From: Phycisphaerae bacterium
Lineage (GTDB): Bacteria; Planctomycetota; Phycisphaerae; Sedimentisphaerales; Anaerohalosphaeraceae
DNA length: 5,282 bases
Direction of reading: 5' to 3'
Assembly: GCA_021736615.1 (NCBI GenBank)
Contig: JAIPFN010000081.1
Location: forward strand, 1 to 5,282
Below the pieces are notes generated by a model. It ran no database searches. It was given only the letters and a program-made list of their open reading frames with translations, and had not been told where the DNA came from. Below, piece by piece: positions 5,123-5,282 of the stretch; within the stretch, counting starts at the first letter, position 1; every line of letters begins with the position of its first letter. Position numbers and translations under genes: made by a program.

Positions 5123-5282
5123 ATGATAAATCTTCCACTGGCCAATGTATTGATCACTTTTATCGGTATTGTCTGGCTGATCGTTGCCCTGTTATTAATC
5201 GGAATTATTCTAATCCAGAAAGGCAAAGGCGGCGGCCTTGGCGGTGCTTTTGGCGGAGCAGGCGGCGGTGGCGGTCTTCTGG
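5123..5282 (+). CDS. secG: SecG, preprotein translocase subunit, 3' end cut by window
   Basis: The first 53 residues are visible. SecG is the small non-essential membrane subunit of SecYEG and assists SecA-driven export. A first membrane helix (about residues 8-31) is followed by the family hallmark IQKGKGGGLGGAFGG (31-45), in which a Gln-Lys-Gly-Lys-Gly stretch leads into a Gly-rich cytoplasmic loop. The second helix, expected after this loop, lies beyond the right edge. The ATG has AGAGG (5111-5115) seven bases upstream. It is 78 bases after tpiA, the usual neighbour. The visible loop becomes almost pure glycine (GGAGGGGG, 44-51), somewhat longer in unbroken glycine than I expect but not disruptive. 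The gene is intact as far as it can be seen. Confidence 0.93.
   Translation, partial: MINLPLANVLITFIGIVWLIVALLLIGIILIQKGKGGGLGGAFGGAGGGGGLL

Overview
This window looks like ordinary bacterial chromosome with a small accessory module at its left edge. The wording of the chorismate mutase/prephenate dehydratase (the MSGSF..LE linker between its two enzyme domains), the tpiA-secG linkage, the Gly-rich SecG tail and the moderate GC suggest a Planctomycetota-like bacterium, perhaps of the Phycisphaerae. That placement is from memory of family sequences and is tentative.

Left part (1-1863): a two-gene cassette on the + strand. The first gene is a 5'-truncated SMC/ABC-like AAA ATPase. Its Walker A, signature, Walker B and switch-His motifs are all visible, and its start lies just outside the window. 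Sixteen bases after its stop comes a 204-residue protein resembling the DUF4276/TOPRIM-like (OLD-type) putative nucleases. The same architecture, an ABC/AAA ATPase plus a small TOPRIM-like effector, is used by several anti-phage systems (PARIS, AbiL/RloAB, and GajA as a fusion). This is the best candidate for an undescribed defence module here. Its composition is A+T-richer than the housekeeping genes to the right (hand counts: 37% GC at 121-180, 40% at 1321-1380, 52% at 4381-4440).

Middle (1864-2934): a small four-helix membrane protein of unknown function, apparently an internal duplication of a helical hairpin, faces a convergent ogt gene for O6-methylguanine-DNA methyltransferase on the - strand. 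ogt and pheA are divergent. Their 195-bp intergenic region holds a TATAAT box for ogt, a plausible sigma70-type promoter for pheA, a 12-bp palindrome, a tandem heptamer and a weak leader hairpin.

Right part (3130-5282): three core genes in the same direction. pheA encodes bifunctional chorismate mutase/prephenate dehydratase for phenylalanine synthesis, tpiA encodes triosephosphate isomerase, and secG encodes a Sec translocon subunit cut by the right edge. A GC-rich inverted repeat in the pheA-tpiA gap looks more like a dispersed repeat than a terminator. No RNA genes, CRISPR arrays or insertion sequences were recognised. All gaps between genes are under 300 bases.
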